A stretch of DNA of 64,000 bases from Acidobacteriota bacterium (GCA_016213775.1 JACQZR010000123.1:52796-116795); one strand, 5' to 3'. Counted from the first letter of the stretch, positions 17,437 to 26,404 are shown. Notes: generated from the sequence alone by a model not told the origin. Numbers and translations are program-made.

Positions 17437-18099
17437 ATGAAAATCTTCCTGGATACCGCTAATCTGGACGAGCTGCGAAAAGCAGCGGCATGGGGCATCG
17501 TCGACGGGGTGACCACCAACCCATCGCTGATCGCGAAGGAAGGCCGGCCCATCGAGGAACAGGTGCGCATGATCTGCGACATCATTGACGGCGACATCAG
17601 CGCCGAGGTTGTGGCCACGGAAAGCAAAGCGATGATCGAAGAGGGGCGAGGACTGGCGAAGATCCACAAGAACATTGTGGTGAAACTGCCGCTCACCCGC
17701 GACGGCATTCAGGCGTGCAGCGCGTTGTCCAAGGATGGCATTCGCACAAACGTTACGCTGTGCTTCTCGGGCAATCAGGCGTTGCTGGCGGCGAAGGCAG
17801 GAGCCTACATCATCAGCCCGTTTGTGGGGCGCTTGGACGACATCTCCGCGGTGGGCATGGATCTCATTCGCGACATCTGCCTGATCTACGGCAACTACGG
17901 GTACAAGACGCAGGTGCTTTCGGCATCATTGCGGCATCCGCTGCATGTGCTCGATTCGGCGAAGGCGGGGGCGCACATCGGAACGATGCCGTTCAAGGTC
18001 CTGGACATGTTGTTTAACCATCCGCTCACCGATAAGGGTCTCGATCAATTCCTGAAGGATTACGCCAAGGTCTTCCAGACCGCCGGCTCAGTTCGCTAA
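17437..18099 (+). CDS. fsa: transaldolase / fructose-6-phosphate aldolase family
   Basis: The 220-residue protein begins [16 protein letters not shown], and has [13 protein letters not shown] and the Schiff-base Lys83 in [32 protein letters not shown] and [10 protein letters not shown] are also typical. The short length and sequence fit the bacterial TalB-independent MipB/FSA group that acts as transaldolase in the pentose phosphate pathway. FSA and transaldolase activity in this subgroup cannot be separated by eye. It follows the FAH gene by 8 bp. Confidence 0.95.
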   Translation: MKIFLDTANLDELRKAAAWGIVDGVTTNPSLIAKEGRPIEEQVRMICDIIDGDISAEVVATESKAMIEEGRGLAKIHKNIVVKLPLTRDGIQACSALSKDGIRTNVTLCFSGNQALLAAKAGAYIISPFVGRLDDISAVGMDLIRDICLIYGNYGYKTQVLSASLRHPLHVLDSAKAGAHIGTMPFKVLDMLFNHPLTDKGLDQFLKDYAKVFQTAGSVR

Positions 18100-18113
18100 A
18101 ATCACGTTTCAAC

Positions 18114-18497
18114 GTGACTACAAGTCTGGCAATCGTGCTGCTTAGTGTCGCGGGAGCCGTTCTTCTCGCAATGGCGGGCTGGCTTCTTATTGGAAAGCGT
18201 CCGTCGGCGGCAGACCGTGAGCGCGCGCGGCGCACCTTCCTCGGTACGCGCGGGCGTGTAACGGAAGCGGAAGTGGTGGACATTCAGGGCACGCACATTG
18301 CGTATTCGTATGAGGTGGCCGGGGTGACGTATCAGGTGGTGCAGGATGTCGCGCCACTGCAGGAGCTGATCCCTCGCGATCCGATGTTGCTGCTTGGCCC
18401 GGCGATGGTGAAGTACTCGCCCGCGAATCCGGCGAATTCGATTCTGATGAGCGAGGAGTGGAGCGGGGTCCGGGTGGCGCGGCGGCAGTCCAGTTGA
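18114..18497 (+). CDS. small membrane-anchored protein, DUF3592-like
   Basis: The 127-residue protein starts at GTG (18114). Residues 4-26 form one transmembrane helix (LAIVLLSVAGAVLLAMAGWLLIG). A soluble beta-rich part follows, with RGRVTEAEVVDIQG, IAYSYEVAGVTYQV and MVKYSPANPANSIL. The last motif (YxPxNPxxS) is characteristic of DUF3592-like proteins. The function is unknown. It lies 14 bp after the transaldolase stop and may be its operon end. Confidence 0.65.
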   Translation: MTTSLAIVLLSVAGAVLLAMAGWLLIGKRPSAADRERARRTFLGTRGRVTEAEVVDIQGTHIAYSYEVAGVTYQVVQDVAPLQELIPRDPMLLLGPAMVKYSPANPANSILMSEEWSGVRVARRQSS

Positions 18498-18505
18498 GAT
18501 CACCT

Positions 18506-18987
18506 ATGAACGCACAAGCAACACTAAGGTTGAGCATTGATGAGTACCTGCTTGCGGATGAGGCAGCGGAACTCCCTTTGGAGTATCTCGATGCGCAGGT
18601 GTTTCTCATTGAGGCCCCCAACCCCGTCGCATTCAGTGATCACCGCTAACGTCAGCGGTTGGCTCGCAACTGCGCGTAGAGGCTACAGCAGTCAACTACC
18701 TGTACTCAGACGTCGCGGTCTTTTGTAGCGGCCGCCCCAGCCGCGAGGCTGACGCAAGCTCGATTTCGCCGAAGCTGATCGTTGAGGTGCTGTCTCCCAC
18801 AACGGCCGACTATGATGCCGGGAGGAAGTTCCGCCTCTACCGCAATCTGCCATCGCTTGAAGAATACGTTCTGGTGGCGCAGGACGAAGTACATGTCGAA
18901 GTGTTCCGGCGTTGCGACGACGGCAGATGGACGCTGTCGGTATATGAAGCGTTGGATCGGCCCGTTCCGATGGAGTCCCTGGGATAG
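18506..18987 (+). pseudogene. Uma2-family endonuclease-like gene, frameshifted
   Basis: Pieces of one Uma2 (DUF820) protein lie in three frames: LSIDEYLLADEAAELPLEYLD from 18506 until a TAA at 18647; TANVSGWLATA in a second frame; then SQLRVEATAVNYLYSDVAVF, PKLIVEVLSPTTADYDAGRKF and a normal C-terminus ending MESLG in a third. The nuclease-like acidic/Lys core (SDV, EVLS, GRKF) is intact, but the reading frame is not. Either the gene is dead or the sequence has two indel errors. Uma2 genes are multicopy in this kind of genome. Confidence 0.8.
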
Positions 18988-19043
18988 AACTCCAGTTGCC
19001 GGGAATCTACCGTGGCGTTCTGACAGTGCCCGAAGGGCAGTAA

Positions 19044-19757
19044 TTACGGCAGCCACTTTTCTTCGCGCCACGCCATGTCCCAGAACAGGTACTCGTAGCG
19101 GGCGGAGAGCACGAAGGCCTTTTGCGCCTGGGCACGGATGGCGGACGTGGCTTTGGCCGCGGACTGATTCATCACACCGAGCACGCGCGCCACGGCCTTG
19201 CCGTAAATGGGATCGGCGTACTGGTTGATCCAGCGCTGATATTCCGGCTGGCGGGATCCGGACTTCTTGAGATGCTTGCCCACCTCCCAGTAGATCCAGT
19301 AGCAGGGCAGCATGGCCGCGAGACCTTCGACGAAGGGGCGCTGTGTGCAGGCCAACAGCAGGTGATTGGTGTAGGCGAGATTGACCGGCGCCATTTCGGC
19401 CGCCGCGATCTGCCGCGGTGTGATGCCGTAGGAGGCGAGAACCTCCTTGTGCATCGAACGCTCGGTCTCGACGGCTTCATGCGCGTCGCGGCGGAAATCG
19501 GCGGCCCATGCGGGATCAGGAGAGTGGGCGGCAAGCGCTTCCAGCGCGCGAGCAAACACACCGAGGTAGAGTGCATCCTGAATCAGGTAGAACTGGAACT
19601 TGCTCTTGGGCAGCGTGCCGTCACCGAGGCCGCGCAAGAAAGGATGCTGCAGAGTCTTGGCGTAGATGCTCTCGATGGACTTCCACAGTTCGTCCGTGAA
19701 GGATGGCGGAGCGGAAAACGCCCCTGCGGGCAGCGAGAGAAAGGTCCGCCGGTTCAC
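19044..19757 (-). CDS. TenA/thiaminase II-family protein with a twin-arginine-like N-terminus
   Basis: The 237-residue protein has the TenA catalytic set: D in YLIQDALYLGVFARA, C152 in LPCYWIYWEVGK, and E in RYEYLFWDMAW. TenA enzymes hydrolyse thiamine breakdown products such as aminopyrimidines for salvage. The start is a GTG at 19757 that overlaps the MFS transporter stop (GTGA), so it is translationally coupled to it. The N-terminus VNRRTFLSLPAGAFSAPP resembles a short Tat leader, unusual for a cytoplasmic enzyme. The hydrophobic part is short, so export is uncertain. Substrate remains inferred. Confidence 0.85.
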   Translation of the reverse strand: MNRRTFLSLPAGAFSAPPSFTDELWKSIESIYAKTLQHPFLRGLGDGTLPKSKFQFYLIQDALYLGVFARALEALAAHSPDPAWAADFRRDAHEAVETERSMHKEVLASYGITPRQIAAAEMAPVNLAYTNHLLLACTQRPFVEGLAAMLPCYWIYWEVGKHLKKSGSRQPEYQRWINQYADPIYGKAVARVLGVMNQSAAKATSAIRAQAQKAFVLSARYEYLFWDMAWREEKWLP

Positions 19758-21016
19758 GTGGCGTGGCCTTTCTGAGGAGTTCGCAGTGAGAGCGTGATCA
19801 CCGCGCCGGCGAGTGCGATGGCCGCCAGCGTCGTGTAGATCTGACGGTAGCCCGACGCAAGGTCGCCGGCGGCCCGCGCGCGATCCATGATGGGTGCGAA
19901 GTAACCGGGAACCACGTAGCCGCAAATTCCCCACGCAGTGAAGAGCAGGCCATAGTTGGCGCCGAGGTTGCGTGGGCCGAAGTAGTCGGCGGTGAGCGAC
20001 GGCATCAGGGCGAGGTAGCCACCGTAAGAGAAGGCAGCCATGCAAAACCCGGCAAGCAGCATGGTGAAGTCGCTTGCCTGGCGAAGAAGGCCCAGACAGG
20101 CGGTAATGGAGAAGGCGCACATGCCGAGAATCGCGGCTTTGCGGCCGAAGCGATCGGAGACGCTGCCCCAACCCAGACGGCCGAGCCCGTTGAAGATGGA
20201 CATGACGCCGAGCGCGGCGCCGGTGGTCATCACTGCACCGGTCTTTGCCATCTCCTGCAACTGCGGTGAGGCCTCGCCGATAGCCGTAAGACCCACACTG
20301 GTGCCGAGGAAATAGACCAGCCAAAGCGCGTAGAACTGCCAGGTGCGGAGCGCTTCGGAGGGCGGCATCTCGACGGCGGCGGCGCGGCCCGTGGGAGGAG
20401 TCCAGCCGGTGGGACGCCAGCCGGAGGGAGGAACGCGATAGAACTGCGCCGCTCCGATTACGCCAACGAAGAATATGACAGAAAGGATGAGAAATGTTCT
20501 AGGGATGGTTTGCGCGAACTGCGCCGGGTCGTTGCCGATCAGCGCTTCCAGAAGTGGTCCGAACAACAGTGGGCCTGCGCCGAAGCCCATCACCGCGAGG
20601 CCGACGATCATGCCGCGCTTGTCGGGAAACCACTTCACGCACATTGCAATGGGAGTGACGTAGGCGAAACCGATGCCCAGTCCCGAAACAGTGCCATAGG
20701 AAAAGATGAGGCCGTTGACGGTGTCGCCGAAGAAGGAAGCCAACAGGCAGCCGAGCCCGAGCAGCACACCGCCGATGCTGGCTACCAAACGTGGTCCTTT
20801 GCGGTCCTGCCAGAAGCCGGCGATGATCATGCCCGCAGCAAAAACAAGCAGCGAATAGCGGTAGGGGGCGAGCGTTTCCGCCTTCGACCATCCATGGAGT
20901 TGCGTCAGCGGTCCGCGAAAGATGGACCAGGAGTAGAGCACACCCAGCAACACCTGCATGAAAATCGCCGCCGCCGCGTAGCGGATGCGATTAGTCGAAA
21001 CGGATTCGTAAGCCAC
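19754..21016 (-). CDS. OFA-type MFS transporter (oxalate/formate antiporter family)
   Basis: The 420-residue protein has 12 predicted transmembrane helices. The OFA family pattern is clear: GVLYSWSIFRGPL near the N-terminus, GLGIGFAYVTPIAMCVKWFPDKRG, then GLAVMGFGAGPL, and in the second half GRLGWGSVSDRFGRK. Members exchange small organic acids; many are uncharacterised. Its stop overlaps the TenA start, so a thiamine-related or carboxylate substrate is possible, but specificity is not shown. Confidence 0.9.
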   Translation of the reverse strand: MAYESVSTNRIRYAAAAIFMQVLLGVLYSWSIFRGPLTQLHGWSKAETLAPYRYSLLVFAAGMIIAGFWQDRKGPRLVASIGGVLLGLGCLLASFFGDTVNGLIFSYGTVSGLGIGFAYVTPIAMCVKWFPDKRGMIVGLAVMGFGAGPLLFGPLLEALIGNDPAQFAQTIPRTFLILSVIFFVGVIGAAQFYRVPPSGWRPTGWTPPTGRAAAVEMPPSEALRTWQFYALWLVYFLGTSVGLTAIGEASPQLQEMAKTGAVMTTGAALGVMSIFNGLGRLGWGSVSDRFGRKAAILGMCAFSITACLGLLRQASDFTMLLAGFCMAAFSYGGYLALMPSLTADYFGPRNLGANYGLLFTAWGICGYVVPGYFAPIMDRARAAGDLASGYRQIYTTLAAIALAGAVITLSLRTPQKGHAT

Positions 21017-21025
21017 CGGGTTATT

Positions 21026-21856
21026 CTACCCGCTGAACCTCATCCAAAGGAACATGCGCAGGAAACAGAATGCGGTAATAAGCAGACAAACACCCGCCAC
21101 CGCCTGCCAGAACTTCTCTTTCCCTGTGCCGGGCTGCCCCTGCTCGCCGGACAGATAAGCGGTGGCGAATCCGCCGGCCAGCCCACCGAGATGCGCCGCG
21201 TTGTCGATCTGCAAGCCCGGCAGAAGACCGAACAGAAGTCCGTAGATTGCCCAGCGAATGTAGAGCCCCCGAATCGCCGACCCGAGGGGATTGTTGTGAC
21301 GCACGCCGAGGGCGATCATCGCGCCGATCAATCCAAAGATGCCGGCCGAGGCGCCCACACTGAGGCTGGCGCTCCAGAACGTGCTGGCGAAGAAGCCGCA
21401 GACCGTGGCGATGAAGTAGAACACCAGCAGGCGGGCGGATCCGTAAATCTCTTCCACTTGCGCACCGAGGTCCATCAGCGCCCAGGAGTTCATCAGAATG
21501 TGGAGCAAGCCGCCGTGGAGGAAGCCGGCTGTGACCAATCGCCACCAATCGCCAAGAATGATGTCTCGCGTCCATTTGGCGCCGAACTGGTAGAGCGTAC
21601 GGCCGCTGAGGCTGAGCACCGCGTCACCGCGTCCCTGCTGCATCTCACTGAGGACAGTGGCAACAAACAGCGCGCTGTTCACCATGAGGATCATCACGGT
21701 GGTGAAGCGGGCGTGAGGGATGAAGCCTCCAAGGACATCGCCCGGATTACGCACGTCGATCGCGCGCGCACCGAGTTTAAAGTCGCAGTACTGGCAGACC
21801 TTATCGGAAGAGTTGATGAATGCCCGGCAGTTCGGGCACATTCGGCGTGAATCCAC
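21026..21856 (-). CDS. rhomboid intramembrane serine protease with N-terminal zinc ribbon
   Basis: The 276-residue protein begins with a CPNC...CQYC zinc-ribbon (about 7-24). It then has six or more membrane segments including WWRLVTAGFLHGGLLHILMN, the catalytic S170 in GASAGIFGLIG and the catalytic H222 in NAAHLGGLAGG. It should cleave transmembrane substrates in the inner membrane. It lies 9 bp upstream of the MFS gene on the same strand, but a functional link is not apparent. Confidence 0.93.
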   Translation of the reverse strand: MDSRRMCPNCRAFINSSDKVCQYCDFKLGARAIDVRNPGDVLGGFIPHARFTTVMILMVNSALFVATVLSEMQQGRGDAVLSLSGRTLYQFGAKWTRDIILGDWWRLVTAGFLHGGLLHILMNSWALMDLGAQVEEIYGSARLLVFYFIATVCGFFASTFWSASLSVGASAGIFGLIGAMIALGVRHNNPLGSAIRGLYIRWAIYGLLFGLLPGLQIDNAAHLGGLAGGFATAYLSGEQGQPGTGKEKFWQAVAGVCLLITAFCFLRMFLWMRFSG

Positions 21857-21881
21857 TCATTTGATTTTAGCAGGCGCCCGC

Positions 21882-23810
21882 TTACCGTAACGGCAGCCAG
21901 ACGGTCATGGCGCTTTCGCCGCGATTGGCCCAGGCGTAATAAGGGATCAGCGTGAGGTCGGCCGGCCTGAGGGGAGACGCTGTTGCTTCGTCACGATAGC
22001 GGTAAAGCGGCTGTTCGCCGAACGCGACGCCCCTGGTCTTGAGGGTCATCACACCGCCGAGCATTTCCGGTTTCCACTCGCTCGTGAAAGCAACCGGTGC
22101 GCGAAGAGCTACGTTCAGAACGTTGCCCGTTTTGTGGTCCGGTTGTTCCAGGCAGTAGATCATCGCGCCGCGCTGCACTGCGACTTTGCCGTAGTCTTCA
22201 GGGACGCGTGCGTTCGCCTCGACGAGCCGCGGCCGGATGTCGAACTCGATGCTGACGCGGTCGCCTTTGTTCCAGGTGCGCTTGATGGGGAAGTATGCGT
22301 TGGCCTTGGCGGACGCGGTAACCACTTGCCCGTTCACGGTGACCCGCGTGTTCCTGGACCATGCGGGAACACGAAGATTGAGTGTGAATGCCTCGGGCTT
22401 TGCAGGGTCGATGGTGAGCACGGACTTGCCTTTCCACGGCATTTCGCCCTTCATCGTCACGCGCAGCGCTGTGCCGGATTCCAGCTTCCAGTTCATCTCC
22501 GCGTTGTCGTAGAAATGCGCCCAAAGCCCGTCTTTGTTGGTGCTGAAGAAGTAGCCGGAGAGCGCGAGGATGGTCCGTTGAATATTGGGCGGACAGCAAG
22601 TTGTGTTGTACCAGGGGTTGCGGATCTTCTCACCCAACGAGGCGAGCGGATTGCGGTAGCAGTAGAGCGTTCCATCCAGCGACATGCCGGAGTTGATTCC
22701 GTTGTAGAGGGCGCGTTCCATCACATCGGCGTACCTGGCTTCGGCGGTCATGGCAAGCATGCGCTGGTTGAAGATGAAGTTCGCGATGGCGGCGCAGCTT
22801 TCCGTGTAGGCCTGGAAGTTGGGCAGTTCGTAGGGCTCTCCGAAAGCCTCGCCCGCCGCGCGCGAGCCGACGCCGCCAGTGAGGTAGAGCTTGCCGCCCG
22901 TCATGTCCTGCCAGAGCGTGTCGAGGGTGGCGCGATAGGCAGGGTCGCCGGTCTCCAGGTAGTAATCGGCGGCTCCGGTGCAGGCGTACATCGCACGCAC
23001 GGCGTGGCCTTCCAACTGCTTTCGCGATGTGAAGGGACTGCCACTGAACATGTACTTCACTTCGGAATCTTTCAGCTTGAGCCGCTCCCGTTCCACGCCG
23101 CTCAAGAGGTACCGCGCGAGCTCGAGATGCTTCCTCTCCCCGGTGGTCCGGTAGAGCTCCACAAGCGCCAGTTCCAGTTCCGGATGGCCCGTGAGCAAGG
23201 GCTTCTTGTCAGGACCGAAGTCGCGCTCCAGGTAATCAACGAACTTCACTCCGATGTCGAGTAGACGGCGGCCTCCGGTGGCGCGGTAGTAGGCGATGCC
23301 GGCCTGCAGCAAATGGCCGAGGCAGTAGAGCTCATGGCCTGTCTGCATCCTCTGAAAACGGTCTTTCACGCGGTCTTCAATGAAATAGGTATTGAGGTAG
23401 CCGCTGGGTTCCTGCGCCGCGGCGATCTCATCGGTGATGCGGTCGATGTCCGCACGCAACTGCGGATACTCGCCGGTGTGCAGCGCCCACCCCGCTGCCT
23501 CCATCCACTTGTAGAGATCCGAGTCTGTGTACAGAGGCCCTTTGCGATCCACCTTCTTACGGCCGCTGATACGGCGGAAATTGTCGATGACGCCGTGTTC
23601 TTCCAGCAGCGCAAGCAGAGTGGGAAGGCTTTTTTCGATGGTGACGGTTTGACGGGCCTTCCAGAAACCGTCGGTAAGTTTGACGGCGCGTACCGGCACG
23701 GGATGAAGCTTTGCCTGTGGGGAATTGTCGAGGTAAAGAATCGCCTGTGAGCTCCAGTCGGCTGAATGGCAGTATGAAGCGAACAAGGCAATAAGGACCG
23801 TAAGAATCAT
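21882..23810 (-). CDS. GH127 beta-L-arabinofuranosidase family (DUF1680)
   Basis: The 642-residue protein has a signal peptide (ILTVLIALFASYCHSA) and the GH127 motifs: SGRKKVDRKG, YLNTYF, GHELYCLGHLLQAGIAYYRATG, the Glu loop FGEPYELPN, the acid/base region ESCAAIANFIFNQRM and the zinc/nucleophile cysteines in TTCCPPNIQR. The ATG at 23810 follows an AGGAGG site with a 6-base gap, which fixes the start. The reading frame continues upstream into an ABC-ATPase remnant, which is not part of the gene. It probably removes terminal L-arabinofuranose from plant glycans in the periplasm. Confidence 0.93.
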   Translation of the reverse strand: MILTVLIALFASYCHSADWSSQAILYLDNSPQAKLHPVPVRAVKLTDGFWKARQTVTIEKSLPTLLALLEEHGVIDNFRRISGRKKVDRKGPLYTDSDLYKWMEAAGWALHTGEYPQLRADIDRITDEIAAAQEPSGYLNTYFIEDRVKDRFQRMQTGHELYCLGHLLQAGIAYYRATGGRRLLDIGVKFVDYLERDFGPDKKPLLTGHPELELALVELYRTTGERKHLELARYLLSGVERERLKLKDSEVKYMFSGSPFTSRKQLEGHAVRAMYACTGAADYYLETGDPAYRATLDTLWQDMTGGKLYLTGGVGSRAAGEAFGEPYELPNFQAYTESCAAIANFIFNQRMLAMTAEARYADVMERALYNGINSGMSLDGTLYCYRNPLASLGEKIRNPWYNTTCCPPNIQRTILALSGYFFSTNKDGLWAHFYDNAEMNWKLESGTALRVTMKGEMPWKGKSVLTIDPAKPEAFTLNLRVPAWSRNTRVTVNGQVVTASAKANAYFPIKRTWNKGDRVSIEFDIRPRLVEANARVPEDYGKVAVQRGAMIYCLEQPDHKTGNVLNVALRAPVAFTSEWKPEMLGGVMTLKTRGVAFGEQPLYRYRDEATASPLRPADLTLIPYYAWANRGESAMTVWLPLR

Positions 23811-23870
23811 TCTTCCTCCTGCGCATCGCCGGATTGCAGGGCGAGCGTGGCAAACCAGCCGCCGGCGGCG

Positions 23871-23981
23871 AACCACCACCACATGGTCGGCTTCCTTCAC
23901 CATCGTATAGCGGTGGGCGATCACGAGCATAGCCGGCCGCGGATTCAAATGCGAGAGAGCGTGCTTGATTTCGTTTCTCGG
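23871..23981 (-). pseudogene. ABC-transporter ATPase C-terminal remnant
   Basis: The minus strand encodes EIKHALSHLNPRPAM, then LVIAHRYTMVKEADHVVVV, matching the segment around the switch-histidine (IAHR) and the ADxIVV strand of ABC exporter ATPases. A TAG stop lies just upstream and the Walker motifs are absent. The remnant runs in frame into the GH127 start. It is a decayed gene or a deletion scar. Confidence 0.7.
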
Positions 23982-24055
23982 TGGCTACGCCTTCCGGTTG
24001 CACGGGGGGCGCGCCGGGATGGAAGTTCATAGGGAAAAAAACTATCTCACGCCTA

Positions 24056-24084
24056 TTGACACCATCGCCCGCTAGTGCTATTTT
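24056..24084 (+). promoter_or_regulatory. sigma70-type promoter of the blaI-like operon
   Basis: TTGACA (24056-24061), a 17-base spacer and TATTTT (24079-24084) form a near-consensus vegetative promoter about 40 bases before the regulator ATG. The -10 box lies inside the palindrome at 24071-24090. Confidence 0.7.
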
Positions 24085-24090
24085 TCTAGC
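24071..24090. promoter_or_regulatory. palindromic operator overlapping the -10 box
   Basis: GCTAG, ten bases and CTAGC form an inverted repeat that covers the -10 box of the promoter. A second shorter repeat (GCTG ... CAGC) follows at about 24093-24109. The position fits an operator for the downstream BlaI-type repressor. Confidence 0.6.
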
Positions 24091-24126
24091 AGGCTGCTAT
24101 TTCACCAGCATAGAGAGCGGACACCG

Positions 24127-24507
24127 ATGGCACTCAACGGACTGAGCCGGCGCGAGCGGCAGATCATGGAAATTCTTTACCAGCGCGGAAAGGCTTCCGC
24201 GGGGGAAGTGCGCGAAAACATGGAGGACGCGCCCGGTTATTCGGCGGTTCGCGCGATGCTGCGCACGCTGGAAGAGAAGGGTCATGTCAAGCATCGTGCA
24301 GAAGATCTGAAGTATGTCTACATTCCCACATTGGCGCGCGACAAGGCCAAACGCTCCGCCGTGAAGCAGTTGATCGACACATTCTTCAACGACTCCCCTG
24401 AACAGGTTGTCGCCGCGCTACTCGATGTTTCCAGCCAGCACCTTACTGGCGAACAACTCGACCGTATGTCCGCAATGATTGAGCAGGCCAGGAAGGAGGG
24501 CAAGTAA
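24127..24507 (+). CDS. BlaI/MecI/CopY-family transcriptional repressor
   Basis: The 126-residue protein has a winged helix-turn-helix (LSRRERQIMEILYQRGKASA and YSAVRAMLRTLEEKGHV) and a C-terminal dimerisation helix pair. This is the Penicillinase_R family. It probably represses its own promoter and is inactivated when the adjacent M56 protein signals. It is separated from that gene by one base after the stop, with GGAGG in its last codons. Confidence 0.93.
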   Translation: MALNGLSRRERQIMEILYQRGKASAGEVRENMEDAPGYSAVRAMLRTLEEKGHVKHRAEDLKYVYIPTLARDKAKRSAVKQLIDTFFNDSPEQVVAALLDVSSQHLTGEQLDRMSAMIEQARKEGK

Positions 24508-24508
24508 G

Positions 24509-26404
24509 ATGCCCGATCTACTGGTTGGCGTGGCACTCAAGGCATCGTTGGCTTTGTGCGTAGCGTGGATGCTGGCGTTGTTGATGCGGCGGTGGCCGGC
24601 GGCCGCGCGGCATCTTGTTTGGACGGCGACGTTCACACTGTTGCTAGTGCTGCCGGCGGCAGTGGTATTGACTCCGCGCCTCACGGTGCCTGTCGATCTC
24701 GCACAGTTGACCACAGCCGCGCAGTTTCAAGTGACATCGAGCGTCAGTGCGCAGCAGGCAGCACCTGTGCCCGTTGTGCGACATACCGTGGTGGCCGCGT
24801 CACCGGTGGCGTCGACCCGTGTTCCGTGGGCTGCCGTGATGCTGGGACTGTGGATTGCAGGCGCGTTATTGGGACTGGGGCGCACGGCGGCGGCGTGGCT
24901 GGAGATGATTCGATTGCGCGCCAGTGGCGTGGATCTGACGCCGGTGAACGGGGTCAACGTGCTGCAGGTGGCGGAGGGAATGCCGGTTGCGTTTGGAGCC
25001 TTGCGGCCGGTGGTGATGTTGCCTGTTGAGGCATCCGGCTGGAGCGAGGAGCGTCGCCGCGTCGTGTTGCTTCATGAACTGGCGCACATCCATCGCGGTG
25101 ATCCCGCGACACATCTGATAGCACGGATTGCTCTGTGCCTGCACTGGTGGAATCCGCTCGTATGGCTTGCCTGGCGCGCATTTCTCATCGAACGGGAGCG
25201 TGCGGCGGACGATGTAGTGCTTGCAAGTGGGGAACGCGCATCCAACTATGCGCAGCACCTGTTTGAGATCGCGCGAGAGCTGCAATCGCGGCCTTCTCTT
25301 CAGCGGGCTGCGGTAGCGATGGTACGCACATCGCAGTTGGAGGAACGGTTGAAGTCGATTCTGGAGGCAAAAAGGATGAGACACGGTTTTGGACGCGCGG
25401 CGAGCTTCGCTGCGGTAGGTTTGGCGCTACTGCTATCCCTGCCGTATGCAGCCTTGCAGGCGCAGAATGTGAACGCACAACTGGCCCCGGACGTGGAGGC
25501 CACAATTCGCGAGGCTGCGGCGAAGAAGAGTCATGACCTATTGGACAAGGCCGCCACCCACGCTGAAGCGATGCGGCAGTTCGATTCGGCGCGCAAACTT
25601 TTGGAGTCGTCCCTTCAGCTTCGCGCGGCCAAGGACGGCGAGAAGAGCCTCGCCTACGGAGCCGGATTGCTGAAACTCGCCGACCTCGAACGGCGCCGCA
25701 ACAACAACGCTATCGCTACGTCCCTTTACGAAAAGGCCGTCGCGGTCCTGGGGGATCGGGCGGAATCGGCTGCAGCCCTGACATACCTGGGCGTGCAGGC
25801 AGCCGCGGCGAAGAATCTCACACGTGCTGAAGAATTGCTTAATCGCGCACAACTGCTCGACCCGTCCAACGCATCGACAGCAATGATGTGGCTGGCACTC
25901 GTGAGACAGCACCAGGGCAAGGCCGATGAGGCTGAGGGTTTGTTTCAAGCCGCGCTTGTGGCGGAGAACAATCCGACATGGCTGCGTGCCACAATGTTGG
26001 ACCTCTACGCGAATCTGTTGCGCTCCAAGGAGCGCGGCGATGAAGCGAAGGTCAATCGGGAACGAGCAATGGAAATCCGGAAATCACTCGTCAAACCCGC
26101 GGTGCGACCAACGGACGCGTTCCGTGTGGGCGGCGGGGTGACAGCGCCGCAACTGGTCTTCAAAGTGGAGCCGAAATACAGCGAGGAAGCACGCTTTGCC
26201 AAGCACCAAGGCACCGTGGTGGTTTCGGTAATGGTGGACACGCAGGGGCTGCCGCAGAATCTTCAGGTGATACGCGAACTTGGTCTTGGACTAGACGAGC
26301 GCGCTCTCGATGCGATCAGCGAGTGGAGATTCAAGCCCGGCTATAAAGAAGGGCAGCCCGTTAATGTCCAGGCCACCATCGAGGTGAACTTCCGGCTAAT
26401 GTGA
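24509..26404 (+). CDS. BlaR1-like M56 peptidase fused to TPR and TonB C-terminal domains
   Basis: The 631-residue protein has N-terminal membrane helices, the M56 zinc motif H189-E-L-A-H193 in VVLLHELAHIHRGD, and the downstream Glu in IERERAADDVVLASG. A further membrane segment near residue 300 is followed by TPR-like repeats (residues about 350-520). The C-terminus (about 545-631), KYSEEARFAKHQGTVVVSVMV and ALDAISEWRFKPGYKEGQ, is a TonB-type energy-transducer domain. It replaces the penicillin-binding sensor of classical BlaR1. The likely role is a signal-transducing protease that frees the BlaI-type repressor. GGAGGG precedes the ATG by 8 bases. Confidence 0.9.
   Translation: MPDLLVGVALKASLALCVAWMLALLMRRWPAAARHLVWTATFTLLLVLPAAVVLTPRLTVPVDLAQLTTAAQFQVTSSVSAQQAAPVPVVRHTVVAASPVASTRVPWAAVMLGLWIAGALLGLGRTAAAWLEMIRLRASGVDLTPVNGVNVLQVAEGMPVAFGALRPVVMLPVEASGWSEERRRVVLLHELAHIHRGDPATHLIARIALCLHWWNPLVWLAWRAFLIERERAADDVVLASGERASNYAQHLFEIARELQSRPSLQRAAVAMVRTSQLEERLKSILEAKRMRHGFGRAASFAAVGLALLLSLPYAALQAQNVNAQLAPDVEATIREAAAKKSHDLLDKAATHAEAMRQFDSARKLLESSLQLRAAKDGEKSLAYGAGLLKLADLERRRNNNAIATSLYEKAVAVLGDRAESAAALTYLGVQAAAAKNLTRAEELLNRAQLLDPSNASTAMMWLALVRQHQGKADEAEGLFQAALVAENNPTWLRATMLDLYANLLRSKERGDEAKVNRERAMEIRKSLVKPAVRPTDAFRVGGGVTAPQLVFKVEPKYSEEARFAKHQGTVVVSVMVDTQGLPQNLQVIRELGLGLDERALDAISEWRFKPGYKEGQPVNVQATIEVNFRLM

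Noticed and set aside
20510..21850. 446-codon plus-strand open frame
   Set aside because: It is antisense to the MFS and rhomboid genes and has biased composition.
22134..23264. 376-codon plus-strand open frame
   Set aside because: It is antisense to the GH127 gene; no known domain.
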